From contig CAMAZP010000025.1 in assembly GCA_945863605.1 (NCBI GenBank), positions 1 through 50,432 of the forward strand: 50,432 nucleotides of DNA, read 5' to 3'. The notes below the pieces were generated by a model, which was not told the origin of the DNA, did not search any database, and worked only from the letters and a program-made list of their open reading frames with translations. The position numbers were made by a program, and so were the translations under genes. Positions within the stretch are counted from its first letter, which is position 1; each line of letters begins with the position of its first letter. Shown here piece after piece: positions 34,772 to 42,463 of the stretch. This DNA is from Chitinophaga pinensis. Its GTDB lineage: Bacteria; Bacteroidota; Bacteroidia; Flavobacteriales_D; Crocinitomicaceae.

Positions 34772-35389
34772 TTATTCAAAATCATTCATCTCGAAGAGTG
34801 TTTTTTCAGGAAGTAATCGAAATGAAAGCCGATGATATGGAGATACACCATATTTTTTTATTGCTTCACGATGGTCTTTTGTTGGATAACCTTTATTTTT
34901 CTTCCAATTATACATCGGATACTCTTCGTGAAGTTGCTCCATTATATAATCTCTGTGGGTTTTGGCTAAAATAGATGCTGCAGCAATTGCTTGGTATTTT
35001 GAATCACCTTTAACAATACATAAGTGGTCTATTTCGGGATATTTATGAAACCGATTGCCGTCAATTAATAAAAATTCAGGTTTCACCTTTAATCCATCGA
35101 CAGCTAAGTGCATTGCTTTAAAACTAGCATTAAGAATGTTAATTTGATCGATTCTTTTTTCGTCAACAATTCCGATTGCGTGTGCCAAAACATTATACTC
35201 TATTTCAATTTTTAACTGATTCCTATTTTTCTCACTTAGTTTTTTTGAATCATTTAATCCTTGAATAAAGTGGTTTGGATTTAAAATTACAGACGCAGCA
35301 ACAACGGGACCTGCCAAACACCCACGACCAGCTTCATCGCATCCAGCTTCTACCTGATTTTCTTTAAAAAAAGCGATTAAATTTTCCAT
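34772..35389 (-). CDS. rnhB: Ribonuclease HII
   Basis: I choose ATG 35389 (205 residues, [23 protein letters not shown]), the usual length for RNase HII. A longer frame from 35425 adds twelve unconserved residues in the divergent promoter area. The active site begins with Asp18 and Glu19 of DEAGRG. Further family segments are [25 protein letters not shown] and the C-terminal [26 protein letters not shown]. It cuts RNA at ribonucleotides built into DNA. The gene stands upstream of the propeller/OmpA pair on the same strand, with an 87-base gap and a separate promoter box. Confidence 0.96.
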   Translation of the reverse strand: MENLIAFFKENQVEAGCDEAGRGCLAGPVVAASVILNPNHFIQGLNDSKKLSEKNRNQLKIEIEYNVLAHAIGIVDEKRIDQINILNASFKAMHLAVDGLKVKPEFLLIDGNRFHKYPEIDHLCIVKGDSKYQAIAAASILAKTHRDYIMEQLHEEYPMYNWKKNKGYPTKDHREAIKKYGVSPYHRLSFRLLPEKTLFEMNDFE

Positions 35390-35445
35390 TTGTTTGTTTT
35401 TGGAATTTATTTTGTAGCTTAGCATTAAATCTAATAATTTAAGTC

Positions 35446-35814
35446 ATGAAAAAGTTTCTTTTAGCAGCAGTTTTTTTAGTTAGCACATTCATTTCTTTTA
35501 CTCAAAATAATTCAACTGCGGTTTGTGGTACTAAGTTAGCATTAACACAAGAAAAGGTCGCAGGTAAAATAAAAATGATACTACCAGCAAGTATTTCCGA
35601 GGAAGATGTTAGAAACTACGCAAGTTATTATGAGAAAATGTTTACTGTAGTTTTCAACAGTACGACACACGAAATAGTGTTTAACATGGTTGTGAACGAT
35701 GCTAACAACAGAAGAGTAATTTTGAGATTTCTTTCTGCTAATCAAATTCAAAATGTAATTGTTGAAGGAAGCAATTATGCAGTCAACGACTTCTACGAAG
35801 CCTTTTTAAAATAA
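35446..35814 (+). CDS. Small secreted protein, function unknown
   Basis: A 122-residue protein with a clear signal peptide (MKKFLLAAVFLVSTFISFTQ, about 1-20) and a mature part of about 100 residues predicted as mixed alpha/beta. One cysteine remains (VCGTKLALTQ). I recognise no family. It has its own divergent start, 57 bases from rnhB, and is followed by convergent folA after 61 bases with no obvious terminator. Similar small exported proteins with a SISEEDVRNYASYYEKMF-like helix are worth searching for in relatives. Confidence 0.65.
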   Translation: MKKFLLAAVFLVSTFISFTQNNSTAVCGTKLALTQEKVAGKIKMILPASISEEDVRNYASYYEKMFTVVFNSTTHEIVFNMVVNDANNRRVILRFLSANQIQNVIVEGSNYAVNDFYEAFLK

Positions 35815-35875
35815 TTCTATTGAATACACATTTAATATTTTTTACTACAAACACTTTACATAAAAACAACTAAAA

Positions 35876-36382
35876 TTATTTTTTAATGTATTTTGTTATG
35901 ACAAATCCCTGAGCATGTTTTTCATCAGGAGCTTGGTGTCCAACAATTTCTTGTTCCCATTGGCTTTCATCAAATGTTGGGAAAAAAGTATCAGCTTCAA
36001 AAACTCCTTGAACATAGGTTATGTATAGTTCGTCTAAGCAATCTAATTCCAAAGCCATTTTGTAAATTTCACCACCACCAATAATGAAAACTGTGCGTTT
36101 GGTTTCATTTTGAAAGGCATTTAAACAGTCTTCTAATGAATGAAAAATCAAGCAATTTGGTGCTTCTAAGGTATGATTACGTGTTAATATTACATTCAAT
36201 CTATTTGCAAGAGGACGGTATTTTTCTGGAATGGAATCGTAATTTCTTCGTCCCATAACTACGATATGTTCTTTAGTCGTTTCTTTAAAAAATCGCATAT
36301 CGGCAGGCAAATGCCACATTAAATCGTTGTTTTTTCCAATTCCTCTTTCGGCATCCATTGCCACTATTAGTGCTACTTTCAT
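35876..36382 (-). CDS. folA: Dihydrofolate reductase
   Basis: A 168-residue DHFR. The N-terminal ALIVAMDAERGIGKNNDLMWHLPADMRFFKETT contains the Met20-type loop and the catalytic acidic residue in LPADM. The NADPH-binding GRRNYDSIP and IIGGGEIY segments are present. It reduces dihydrofolate to tetrahydrofolate. It starts 3 bases after thyA, which produces the dihydrofolate, so the pair is an operon and functionally matched. Confidence 0.97.
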   Translation of the reverse strand: MKVALIVAMDAERGIGKNNDLMWHLPADMRFFKETTKEHIVVMGRRNYDSIPEKYRPLANRLNVILTRNHTLEAPNCLIFHSLEDCLNAFQNETKRTVFIIGGGEIYKMALELDCLDELYITYVQGVFEADTFFPTFDESQWEQEIVGHQAPDEKHAQGFVITKYIKK

Positions 36383-36385
36383 AAT

Positions 36386-37180
36386 TTAAACTGCTACAGC
36401 TCCTTTAATGTGAGGATGCGGATCGTAACCTACTAGTTCAAAATCTTCAAATTTAAAGTCAAAAATATCTTTCACTTCAGGATTGATTTTCATAGTTGGT
36501 AGTGGTCTAAAATCACGCGTTAATTGTAAGCTTGCTTGCTCTAAATGGTTTGAATACAAATGTGCATCACCCAATGTATGAACGAAATCTCCAGGTTGTA
36601 AACCACAAACTTGCGCCATCATCATTGTCAATAAAGCATAAGATGCAATGTTGAAAGGTACGCCTAAGAATGTGTCAGCACTGCGTTGATACAATTGGCA
36701 ACTCAATTTTCCTTCGGCAACATAAAACTGAAAAAAGGCGTGGCAAGGTGGCAATTTCATATTTTCAATTTCACCTACATTCCAAGCTGAAACAATAATA
36801 CGTCTTGAATCAGGATTATTTTTAAGTTGATCTATTACTTGTTTAATTTGGTCGATGTGACGCCCATCGGCAGTTGGCCAACTTCTCCATTGTGAACCGT
36901 AAACAGGACCTAAATTTCCATTTTCATCTGCCCATTCATCCCAAATAGAAACATTGTTGTCTTTCAAATATTGGATGTTGGTTTCACCTTTTAAAAACCA
37001 CAATAATTCGTGAATTATCGAACGTAAATGCAGTTTTTTAGTTGTCAATGCAGGAAAACCTTCATTCAAATCAAAGCGCATTTGGTAACCAAAAACAGAA
37101 ATCGTTCCCGTTCCAGTGCGGTCCTCTTTCTTCACACCATTTTCTAGTATATGTTGTAATAAATCGTGGTATTGTTTCAT
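36386..37180 (-). CDS. thyA: Thymidylate synthase
   Basis: A 264-residue protein, exactly the E. coli ThyA length. The catalytic cysteine is Cys146 in [12 protein letters not shown], and the [16 protein letters not shown] and phosphate-binding [22 protein letters not shown] segments are conserved. It makes dTMP from dUMP with methylene-tetrahydrofolate, giving dihydrofolate for the following folA. A TActTTTG -7 box lies 22 bases upstream of the ATG. Confidence 0.98.
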   Translation of the reverse strand: MKQYHDLLQHILENGVKKEDRTGTGTISVFGYQMRFDLNEGFPALTTKKLHLRSIIHELLWFLKGETNIQYLKDNNVSIWDEWADENGNLGPVYGSQWRSWPTADGRHIDQIKQVIDQLKNNPDSRRIIVSAWNVGEIENMKLPPCHAFFQFYVAEGKLSCQLYQRSADTFLGVPFNIASYALLTMMMAQVCGLQPGDFVHTLGDAHLYSNHLEQASLQLTRDFRPLPTMKINPEVKDIFDFKFEDFELVGYDPHPHIKGAVAV

Positions 37181-37202
37181 TCTATTTATTAAATTATTAA
37201 AA

Positions 37203-37210
37203 CAAAAGTA
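37203..37210 (-). promoter_or_regulatory. -7 box (TActTTTG) of thyA-folA
   Basis: Reading leftward, TACTTTTG matches TAnnTTTG and ends 22 bases before the thyA ATG, a leader of about 16 bases. The -33 element is not clear. It suggests thyA-folA is transcribed separately from the upstream methyltransferase. Confidence 0.5.
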
Positions 37211-37314
37211 ATTTAAAAACTAAGTGTATTTTTAAAGTATTTAAAATTGCTGGAAGCAGAGCAAATCAATCTAAAATAATTAAGCTAAAATAAAAATAGT
37301 TATAAAAACGGGAG

Positions 37315-38301
37315 TTAGAAATTATAAATTCTTGGTTTGTAATTTTTAGCTAACTCAGCAATTGCTTTTATATGTTCAGGAGTGGTACCGCAACAACCTC
37401 CAATGATGTTTACCAAGCCTTCATCTAAAAATTCTTTGATTTGATCTGCCATCATTTCAGGAGATTCGTCGTATTTTCCGAATTCATTTGGCAATCCTGC
37501 ATTTGGGTGAGCACTTACTCCAAATGGTGATTTTTGACTTAAAATTTGTAAATATGGACGCATTAAACTTGCACCAAGCGCGCAATTCAAACCAATAGAT
37601 AGTAATGGCATGTGAGAAAGAGAAATTAAAAAAGCCTCTGTTGTTTGTCCTGTTAGCGTTCTTCCACTTTGGTCTGTAATTGTACCAGAAACCATTATTG
37701 GAATTTTTTCATTTCTATCTTCAAAAACTTGGTCAATTGCAAATAATGCAGCTTTTGCATTCAAAGTGTCGAAAATTGTTTCAACCAAAAGAATATCAAC
37801 TCCTCCATCCATTAATGCGTTCACTTGATCTTTGTATGCTCCAACCAATTCATCAAAAGTGATTGCACGGTAACCAGGGTCGTTTACATCTGGTGAAATG
37901 GAAGCAGTACGATTAGTTGGCCCAATTGAGCCTGCAACAAAACGTGGTTTGTCAGTGAATTCATTGGCTACTTCTTTGGCGATTTTTGCACTATCGTAAT
38001 TGATGCGATAAACTGCATCTTCTAAACCGTAATCGGCTTGCGCAATCCAAGTTCCTGAAAAGGTGTTCGTTTCCACAATATCTGCTCCTGCTAAAAAATA
38101 TTGTCGATGTATATCTTTAATAATTTCAGGACGCGTGATTGATAATAAATCATTATTTCCTTTCAAGGATTTATTATGATTCTCAAAAGCACCTTTACGG
38201 AAATCTTCTTCTTCTAATTTATGGCGTTGAATCATAGTTCCCATTGCACCATCAAGGATTAGAATTCGTTCTTTTATTGCTTTTTCTAGTTCTGTTTTCA
38301 T
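37315..38301 (-). CDS. Stand-alone homocysteine S-methyltransferase domain (N-terminal module of split MetH)
   Basis: A 328-residue protein matching only the homocysteine-binding module of cobalamin-dependent methionine synthase ([23 protein letters not shown]). The zinc ligands are Cys240 (GLNCALGA), Cys303 and Cys304 ([10 protein letters not shown]). Full MetH is about 1200 residues and adds folate, cobalamin and activation modules. In many Bacteroidota these are encoded by a second gene, which is not in this window. The gene is preceded by a SAM-I riboswitch, which strongly supports a role in methionine synthesis. It lies upstream of thyA-folA on the same strand with a 134-base gap. Confidence 0.92.
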   Translation of the reverse strand: MKTELEKAIKERILILDGAMGTMIQRHKLEEEDFRKGAFENHNKSLKGNNDLLSITRPEIIKDIHRQYFLAGADIVETNTFSGTWIAQADYGLEDAVYRINYDSAKIAKEVANEFTDKPRFVAGSIGPTNRTASISPDVNDPGYRAITFDELVGAYKDQVNALMDGGVDILLVETIFDTLNAKAALFAIDQVFEDRNEKIPIMVSGTITDQSGRTLTGQTTEAFLISLSHMPLLSIGLNCALGASLMRPYLQILSQKSPFGVSAHPNAGLPNEFGKYDESPEMMADQIKEFLDEGLVNIIGGCCGTTPEHIKAIAELAKNYKPRIYNF

Positions 38302-38352
38302 TTGATTTTATTAGTGCACAAATGAAGAAGTAGTAGAGAACAGCGAACTGTC

Positions 38353-38457
38353 AACTTATCTTTTCAGTCAAAAGACTGATTGGATTTGGCACCTTTTCAT
38401 TACTGGTAGGTTGCCAAGGTTTCGTAGGGCCTATCCCTCCACCTTTCTTCATAAGTT
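38353..38457 (-). promoter_or_regulatory. SAM-I riboswitch (S-box) upstream of the methionine synthase module
   Basis: Reading leftward, the P1 arms AACTTAT (38457-38451) and ATAAGTT (38359-38353) enclose the conserved S-box core: GGAGGGA..GGCCC, GAAACC, GGCAACC, AAGGTGCCAA.TCC and a terminal GATAAG. The order and spacing fit the SAM-I four-way junction. SAM binding should reduce expression of the methyltransferase gene 51 bases downstream. The region after it holds a short hairpin (ACAG-TTCG-CTGT) without a T-run, so control may be by translation or an unseen alternative fold. Confidence 0.93.
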
Positions 38458-38476
38458 TATATTAATGAACGTGACA

Positions 38477-38503
38477 CAAAATTAATTCAAAAATTCATTC
38501 CAA
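38477..38503 (-). promoter_or_regulatory. Promoter of the riboswitch-methyltransferase unit (TTG-N16-TAatTTTG)
   Basis: Reading leftward, a TTG at 38503-38501 and TAATTTTG at 38484-38477 are 16 bases apart, close to the Bacteroidota -33/-7 arrangement. Transcription would start near 38470, just upstream of the riboswitch P1 helix, which supports the call. Confidence 0.6.
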
Positions 38504-38559
38504 CTATTAAATGCAAGTACTTTTACATTTTTTGTAATTTCACACAACAAAAATTCACT

Positions 38560-38922
38560 TTGAAAAAATTTCTGCTTGGTTTTGTTTTTGCCTTTCAAGG
38601 TTTAGCTGTTTTGGTCAAAACGGAGAGAAATTTTAAGTTTCATCTTTTTGCTTTCATTTGTATTTCAATTGCAGGTTTTTTGTTCAAAATTGAGAAAACA
38701 GAATGGTTGGCTATTTTACTAATTTCCTCCATAATATTAACCGCTGAAGCTTTAAATTCCGCAATTGAAAAGTTGTGTAATCATTTACATCCAGAAATTC
38801 ATCCAGCTATCAAAAGTGTTAAGGACATTGCTGCCGCAGCTGTTTTAATAAGTTCAATAATTGCATTTGTTATTGCAGGATTAATTTTTCTCCCTAGAAT
38901 TAGTGACTTATTGTTAGACTAA
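38560..38922 (+). CDS. Diacylglycerol kinase / undecaprenol kinase family protein
   Basis: A 120-residue membrane kinase of the DgkA family, close to the 122 residues of E. coli DgkA. The start is TTG at 38560 (MKKFLLGFVFAFQGL). Three membrane segments are visible, and the signature ILTAEALNSAIEKLCNH carries the Glu/Asn/Glu that bind Mg-ATP. In organisms outside the proteobacteria such proteins often phosphorylate undecaprenol rather than diacylglycerol, so the substrate is open. Its end overlaps that of convergent dprA by 9 bases. Confidence 0.9.
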   Translation: MKKFLLGFVFAFQGLAVLVKTERNFKFHLFAFICISIAGFLFKIEKTEWLAILLISSIILTAEALNSAIEKLCNHLHPEIHPAIKSVKDIAAAAVLISSIIAFVIAGLIFLPRISDLLLD

Positions 38923-40014
38923 TTTGAAACGTTTTCCCGGTAATTGTTGAACTACATTGGCCATTTCTAGATTGAATAGATGGACATTCATTTGAGAAGG
39001 AGTAATACCAGATTTCATGCATAAAACATCAGCGTGAAGTTCGTTTTCATTTTCTAATAAATCAGCTATTTTTTTTTCCTCCGGATTCAAATCGTGAAAT
39101 AGTTGTTTTTGTTGAACTTGCTTTTTATTTGTTTCTTTCCAATTCATAAAAGTCAAGAATTGGTCCCCTTTTGTAATCAAATGTGCTTTTTGTTTTCGAA
39201 TTAAATCATTACAACCTTCCGAAAATGGACGATCAACATCCCCCGGAAATGCAAAAACATCGCGACTGTAATCATTAGCTAATTCAGCTGTAATAATTGA
39301 ACCACCTTTAATTTTACTTTCTATGACAATAGTTGCATCTGCCATGCCAGCAACAATTCGGTTACGCATTGGAAAATTCTCACGATCTGGATTAGTATTT
39401 ATCATAAACTCTGTAACCAATCCACCTAGTTCCATCATTTCAAGTGCAGTTGAACGGTGTTTAAACGGATAAATTCGATCTAAGCCATGACCTAAAACAC
39501 CAATTGTTTCCAATCCATGTTCTACACACAATCGGTGTGCGAGAATGTCAACGCCATAAGCTAGTCCAGAAATGACTTGAATTTGTTCACTTTTCAATGA
39601 TTCTATTAATTCGTGTAAAATTTTACTACCATAATTTGTTAAATTTCTTGTACCGACTATTGAAACAATTTTGTTTTGGTTTAAATCCATTTTCCCTTTT
39701 GAATAAATAATAATTGGTGGATCGCTACATTGTTTCAATCTACGAGGGTAATTTTTATTCATAAAAAAATGACTAGTAATCTTATTTTTTATGTTAAAAT
39801 TATATTGCTCCTCTGCTAGTTTCAAGGCTTGCTCTCTATTCATTATTTTTAGAATAGACTTGGAAATTCCTGTTTCTTCCCAAATTGATTTAACTGAATT
39901 AACAAATAATGCTTCAGCACTTCCAATTTTTGAAATAATTTGTGCAGCTCTAATCGGGCCAATACCATGTAACTTACTTGAGGCTATTTCGTAAATGTCG
40001 TTTGAATTATTCAA
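38914..40014 (-). CDS. dprA: DNA-processing protein DprA (Smf)
   Basis: A 366-residue DprA. An N-terminal helix-hairpin-helix-like segment (LHGIGPIRAAQIISKIG, 15-31) is followed by the Rossmann-like core (VSIVGTRNLTNYG, SGLAYGVDILAHR, VLGHGLDRIYPFKHR, NRIVAGMADATIVIES) and a small C-terminal winged-helix-like domain. It protects incoming single-stranded DNA and loads RecA during natural transformation. The start appears to be TTG at 40014, since an in-frame stop lies just upstream and no ATG is near. The start region overlaps the promoter of the divergent TonB receptor. Confidence 0.95.
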   Translation of the reverse strand: MNNSNDIYEIASSKLHGIGPIRAAQIISKIGSAEALFVNSVKSIWEETGISKSILKIMNREQALKLAEEQYNFNIKNKITSHFFMNKNYPRRLKQCSDPPIIIYSKGKMDLNQNKIVSIVGTRNLTNYGSKILHELIESLKSEQIQVISGLAYGVDILAHRLCVEHGLETIGVLGHGLDRIYPFKHRSTALEMMELGGLVTEFMINTNPDRENFPMRNRIVAGMADATIVIESKIKGGSIITAELANDYSRDVFAFPGDVDRPFSEGCNDLIRKQKAHLITKGDQFLTFMNWKETNKKQVQQKQLFHDLNPEEKKIADLLENENELHADVLCMKSGITPSQMNVHLFNLEMANVVQQLPGKRFKLV

Positions 40015-40029
40015 AATTTCTTAGTTTTG
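40001..40029 (+). promoter_or_regulatory. Promoter of the first tandem TonB receptor (TTTG-N17-TAgtTTTG), with a 7-1-7 palindrome
   Basis: TTTG at 40001-40004 and TAGTTTTG at 40022-40029 are 17 bases apart, a full match to the Bacteroidota promoter. TTTGAAT-T-ATTCAAA (40001-40015) is a perfect 7-1-7 inverted repeat covering the -33 element and the dprA start. That is the geometry of Fur-type boxes, so repressor binding is a possibility. Confidence 0.7.
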
Positions 40030-40066
40030 TAACTTTAAGTTAATCAAATAACTCATATTTTAATAA

Positions 40067-42382
40067 ATGAAACTCTTATTTTTTTTAATTTTCCTATTTT
40101 TTTCTTTTATAAATTTTGCACAAATTAAAGGTTATGTTCAAGATGGAAAAAACAAGGAAGCAATTGTTGGAGCAAAGATTTTTTTGTCATCAGGACAAAA
40201 AGTAATATCGGATCCATTCGGCAAATTTGAAATCAAACCAACTACCTATCCTGTTTTTCTAAAAATTTCAATAATTGGATATATTAGCGACTCTTTACGT
40301 ATCACAAAAGACACATCATTAACTTTTGATTTATATTCTCAGGTTCAAGAAATAAAAACCGTTGTTGTAACAGCAGGTAGAAGAAACCAAGATATTGAGG
40401 ATGTAGCTGTTTCAATGGAAATTATTCGCCCTGAATTAGTTAACAACAAAGGATTAGCTAGTTTAGAACAAGCTGTCGACCAAAGTCCTGGTGTATACTC
40501 TATGGATGGACAAGTGAGTATTCGTGGAGGAGGAGGTTATTCCTATGGAGCGGGAAGTAGAGTAATGTTAGTGTGGAATGGAGTACCTATGTTATCACCT
40601 GACTTAGGAGATGCAAAATGGAATTCTGTACCCATGGAACAAGCTTCTCAAATAGAAATTTTAAAAGGAGCTTCCTCTGTACTTTATGGAAGTGGAGCTT
40701 TAAATGGTATCATAGCCGTTACAGAAAAAGAGCCAGGACCCAAAGGAGAATTAAAAGCTAAAATACAATCTGGCATTTATGATGATCCAAGAAGAAAATC
40801 AATGATTTGGTGGGATAAAAATCCTACTTTTCATTTGGCAGATATCTATTACGGTAAATCCTATAAAAACATTGGTTTTACAATTGGTGCAAATGCTTAC
40901 TTAGATTCTGGTTACAGGAAAGGAGAAAATGAAAAAAGATACCGTATCAATGGTTCATTTTATTTTAAACCGACTAAATTCCCCAAATTAAAGGCTGGAA
41001 TTGGATATAATGCTCAATATCAAGACGCAGGTGTTTTTGTGCTTTGGAAAAATGACACATCCGGTTATGAGGCAATGGATAATACTTTATCAAGACAAAA
41101 AGCAATTCGAATCAGTGTTGACCCTTACGTTAAGTTTTACGATAAATTTAATAATAGACATAATTTTAAATCTAGATATTACATTGTAACAACTGGAAAT
41201 TCTGAAAATGTTTACGATGCTTCTTTTGCTGAAATGTATTATTTTGATTATCAATTTCAACGCAAAGTTGGTGAGTTTACTAATTTCACAGCGGGATATA
41301 CTAATAATACTAGTCGAATTGAAAGTTGGGTTTTTTCTAACCATATCGCTCAAAATTCAGCAGCATATACACAATTTGAATCTACATACAAAAAACTTGA
41401 TTTCTCCGTAGGTATGCGCTTAGAATATTATAAGTTAGATTCATTAGTTTCAGATTCAAGATTCAGAATAACTGATTCACTTTCAATCCCAATATATCCG
41501 GTTTTTAGAGCTGGTTTACACTATGAGATAAACAAAGCATCACATTTAAGAGCCTCAATAGGTCAAGGCGTGCGTTTCCCTTCTATTGGTGAAAGATATG
41601 TTTCAACATCAGTTGGGGGTTTGATAATTTTTAGAAATCCAGAGTTACGTCCAGAAACAGGTTGGGCAGCTGAAATTGGATGGAAACAAATCGTGAAATT
41701 TGGAGATAGCTGGAAGGGTTATTTTGATGTTGCAGGTTTTATAAACCAATATAATAACATGACTGAATTTACATTTGGTGTTTATAAACCTGACACGATG
41801 GGTAACCTACAAGTATCTGATCCAAATGCATTGAATTATCTATATAAATGGGTAGGTTTCCAGGCTCAAAATGCGGAAAAAGCAAGAATAACAGGGATTG
41901 AATTCTCTTTTAATAGTCAAGGTAAAATTGGAGATGTTGAATTAACTTCATTAATTGGTTACTCTTACATGAATCCAATAAGTTTAAACCGAGACTCAGC
42001 TTACAGAGCAACGTTTTCTGATACATCCAGTAATATGTTGAAATATCGATTTAATCATTTAGCAAAAGTTGATATTCAAGCAACCTATAAAAAAATAAGT
42101 ATTGGATTTTCGTCAAGGTATAATAGCTACATGAAAAATATTGATGCAGTTTTTGAAAATGGCGTTCTTGGACAAGAATTATTAGTTGGAATGAAAAAAT
42201 ACCGTAATGCAAATCAAAAAGGAGCTTTAGTTTTTGATGCAAGAATGAGTTTCGACATAAAAAAGGAAATAAAATTAAATCTAATTGTCAATAATTTATT
42301 GAATACAGAATATGTTTCGAGACCGGGTGATATTCAGGCTCCAAGAAACTTTATTCTTCAATTACAGTTCGATTTAAAGTAA
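40067..42382 (+). CDS. TonB-dependent receptor, tandem copy 1
   Basis: A 771-residue receptor. It has a signal peptide (1-19), a carboxypeptidase-regulatory-like beta domain (about 20-92), a TonB-box-like EIKTVVVTAG (95-104), a plug (about 108-220, VSIRGGGGYSYGAGSRVMLVWNGVPM and SGALNGIIAV) and a C-terminal barrel ending FILQLQFDLK. It imports an unknown ligand with TonB energy. It is strongly similar along its whole length to the next gene, a tandem duplication. No SusD-like partner is present. A well-formed promoter with a 7-1-7 palindrome precedes it. Confidence 0.95.
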   Translation: MKLLFFLIFLFFSFINFAQIKGYVQDGKNKEAIVGAKIFLSSGQKVISDPFGKFEIKPTTYPVFLKISIIGYISDSLRITKDTSLTFDLYSQVQEIKTVVVTAGRRNQDIEDVAVSMEIIRPELVNNKGLASLEQAVDQSPGVYSMDGQVSIRGGGGYSYGAGSRVMLVWNGVPMLSPDLGDAKWNSVPMEQASQIEILKGASSVLYGSGALNGIIAVTEKEPGPKGELKAKIQSGIYDDPRRKSMIWWDKNPTFHLADIYYGKSYKNIGFTIGANAYLDSGYRKGENEKRYRINGSFYFKPTKFPKLKAGIGYNAQYQDAGVFVLWKNDTSGYEAMDNTLSRQKAIRISVDPYVKFYDKFNNRHNFKSRYYIVTTGNSENVYDASFAEMYYFDYQFQRKVGEFTNFTAGYTNNTSRIESWVFSNHIAQNSAAYTQFESTYKKLDFSVGMRLEYYKLDSLVSDSRFRITDSLSIPIYPVFRAGLHYEINKASHLRASIGQGVRFPSIGERYVSTSVGGLIIFRNPELRPETGWAAEIGWKQIVKFGDSWKGYFDVAGFINQYNNMTEFTFGVYKPDTMGNLQVSDPNALNYLYKWVGFQAQNAEKARITGIEFSFNSQGKIGDVELTSLIGYSYMNPISLNRDSAYRATFSDTSSNMLKYRFNHLAKVDIQATYKKISIGFSSRYNSYMKNIDAVFENGVLGQELLVGMKKYRNANQKGALVFDARMSFDIKKEIKLNLIVNNLLNTEYVSRPGDIQAPRNFILQLQFDLK

Positions 42383-42398
42383 GAATTTAACACAAACA

Positions 42399-42427
42399 GA
42401 GAATAAATATTTTTGTCATTTATTCTT
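42399..42427 (+). promoter_or_regulatory. -7 box (TAttTTTG) of the second tandem receptor within an inverted repeat
   Basis: TATTTTTG (42408-42415) matches TAnnTTTG. It is enclosed by the inverted repeat AGAATAAAT (42400-42408) / ATTTATTCT (42418-42426) with a nine-base spacer and one outer G-T pair. There is no following T-run, so an operator is more likely than a terminator. No -33 TTG is visible, so the second receptor may rely on an activator or on read-through from the first. Confidence 0.45.
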
Positions 42428-42463
42428 AAATCAAAAAATTCTTTTAATATTGAGGTCTAAACT

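Noticed and set aside
42399..42427. The inverted repeat as a terminator for the first tandem receptor
   Set aside because: There is no T-run after the stem and a -7 box lies at its centre, so an operator is the better guess.
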